5,583 bases of DNA from DATNNN01 sp035601815 (GTDB lineage Bacteria > Pseudomonadota > Alphaproteobacteria > Rhizobiales > Xanthobacteraceae), in the NCBI GenBank assembly GCA_035601815.1, contig DATNNN010000233.1, positions 1 to 5,583 of the forward strand, read 5' to 3'. Position 1 is the stretch's first letter; each line of letters begins with the position of its first letter. Below, piece after piece: positions 4,641 to 5,583 of this stretch. Under the pieces are notes generated by a model, which saw nothing but the letters and a program-made list of their open reading frames with translations, was not told where the DNA came from and did no database searches. Position numbers and translations under genes: made by a program.

Positions 4641-5583
4641 TCAGGCCGAAAGCGCCGTTTCCGGCGGCGTGTAGGGCAGCTTCAGGGCCTCCGCCACGGC
4701 GCGATAGGTGAGGCGGCCCTCATGCACGTTGAGGCCGGCGAGGAGATGCGGATCGTCGGCGAGCGCCCGGCTCGGGCTCTTGTCGGCGAGCGCCAGCACG
4801 AAGGGCCGGGTGGCGTCGTTGAGCGCGAAGGTGGAGGTGCGCGGCACGGCGCCCGGCATGTTGGGCACGCAGTAGTGCACGACACCTTCCTCCACATAGG
4901 TGGGCTGCGAGTGAGAGGTCGGCCGCGAGGTTTCCGCGACACCGCCCTGGTCGATGGCCACGTCGACGATCACCGCACCGCGCCGCATCGCTTTCACGGT
5001 GTCGCGCGAGATGAGCTTCGGCGCCACGCCGCCCGGCACCATGGCAGCACCAATGACGAGATCGGCCTCGCGCGCCAGCCGCTCGATCGCCTCGCGCTCC
5101 GAGACCTGGCAACGCACGCGGTTGCCGAACTCCGCGGCGATGCGCTTGAGCGAATCCCGGCTTCGGCCCACGACGGTGACATCCGCGCCCATGCCGACGG
5201 CGATCAATGCGGCATTGCCTCCCACGTGGCCGCCGCCGAGGATGAGCACCGCGCCGGGAGCGACGCCGGGCACGCCGGCGAGAAGCACGCCGCGTCCGCC
5301 GTTCGCTTTTTGCAGGCACCAGGCGCCGACCTGCGGCGCCATGCGGCCGGCGACCGCGGACATGGGGGTGAGGAGCGGCAGGCTGCCGTCCGGCGCGGTG
5401 ACGGTCTCGTAGGCGATCCCGATCACGCCGGAGCTCATCAGGCCTTCGGTCTGGACGCGGTCGGCGGCGAGATGGAGGTAGGTGAAGAGGATTTGCCCGC
5501 GCTTGAGCTTGGGCCGCTCGGCGGCGAGCGGCTCCTTCACCTTCACGATCATCTCGGCGCGGTCGAAGATCGCCTCGGCGCCG
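4641..5583 (-). CDS. ald: alanine dehydrogenase (5' end outside window)
   Basis: Alanine dehydrogenase catalyses reversible oxidative deamination of L-alanine to pyruvate and ammonia in the cytosol, usually with NAD+. The frame is open through the right edge; ten codons before the ATG at 5552 (GAEAIFDRAE) belong to the protein, so that ATG is internal. Counting from Met 5552, KVKEP carries the substrate-binding Lys6, TYLHLAAD carries His27, and DVAIDQGG carries Asp201. Their spacing matches Lys75, His96 and Asp270 of the M. tuberculosis enzyme exactly, implying about 59 missing N-terminal residues and a total near 372. The dinucleotide fold shows the glycine fingerprint GGGHVGG (106-112). The end of the second beta strand reads VVGRSRD, with Gly129 where NAD enzymes normally carry Asp; this could change cofactor preference. 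The conserved segment NMPGAVPRTSTFALND (231-246) is intact. The alternative family members, lysine dehydrogenase-type and transhydrogenase alpha subunits, fit less well. The DUF1194 gene follows downstream. Confidence 0.95.
   Translation of the reverse strand, partial: GAEAIFDRAEMIVKVKEPLAAERPKLKRGQILFTYLHLAADRVQTEGLMSSGVIGIAYETVTAPDGSLPLLTPMSAVAGRMAPQVGAWCLQKANGGRGVLLAGVPGVAPGAVLILGGGHVGGNAALIAVGMGADVTVVGRSRDSLKRIAAEFGNRVRCQVSEREAIERLAREADLVIGAAMVPGGVAPKLISRDTVKAMRRGAVIVDVAIDQGGVAETSRPTSHSQPTYVEEGVVHYCVPNMPGAVPRTSTFALNDATRPFVLALADKSPSRALADDPHLLAGLNVHEGRLTYRAVAEALKLPYTPPETALSA

Noticed and set aside
1..5583. tRNA, rRNA, CRISPR array, insertion sequence or phage genes
   Set aside because: No direct-repeat array, transposase motif or tRNA-like cloverleaf was noticed by eye, and nearly all bases are accounted for by the six genes. 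A covariance-model scan was not possible here.

Overview
The window is GC-rich (roughly 70% by eye) and densely coding, with six genes and only short gaps. The gene set and order suggest an alphaproteobacterium, probably of the order Hyphomicrobiales (Rhizobiales). The main clues are dxs followed by tlyA and a TrmA/RlmD-type RNA methyltransferase, a DUF1194 secreted VWA protein, a rhizobial-looking alanine dehydrogenase, and a GTCATGGCC/GGCCATGAC palindromic repeat of the kind scattered through these genomes. The genus cannot be told from this window.

Layout, left to right. (1) Positions 1-1008, plus strand: the C-terminal half of dxs (1-deoxy-D-xylulose-5-phosphate synthase), cut by the left edge. 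(2) 1009-1066: a short convergent gap holding a near-perfect palindromic repeat. (3) 1067-1693, minus strand: an unrecognised small exported protein with a Lys/Pro-rich linker and a C-terminal domain bounded by two cysteines. (4) 1694-1772: a divergent intergenic region. The start codon and ribosome binding site of the small gene lie in an inverted repeat at its edge. (5) 1773-2516, plus: tlyA, a 2'-O-ribose rRNA methyltransferase. (6) 2509-3750, plus: a TrmA/RlmCD-family 5-methyluridine methyltransferase with an Fe-S cysteine set, overlapping tlyA by 8 bases. (7) 3747-4574, minus: a DUF1194 exported VWA-like protein, converging with the methyltransferase so tightly that the stop codons share CTAG. 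(8) 4641-5583, minus: alanine dehydrogenase, cut by the right edge and upstream of the DUF1194 gene on the same strand.

Functionally these are mostly housekeeping genes: isoprenoid precursor synthesis (dxs), ribosome modification (tlyA plus the m5U methyltransferase, very likely translationally coupled), and alanine/pyruvate interconversion (ald). Two exported proteins of unknown role are added. I see no CRISPR array, phage, toxin-antitoxin or transposon module, and no evidence for a new multi-gene system. The points most worth checking are the apparent loss of the NAD-selecting acidic residue in the alanine dehydrogenase, the unrecognised secreted protein set between dxs and tlyA with its occluded start site, and a TlyA that looks like the short (type I) form.
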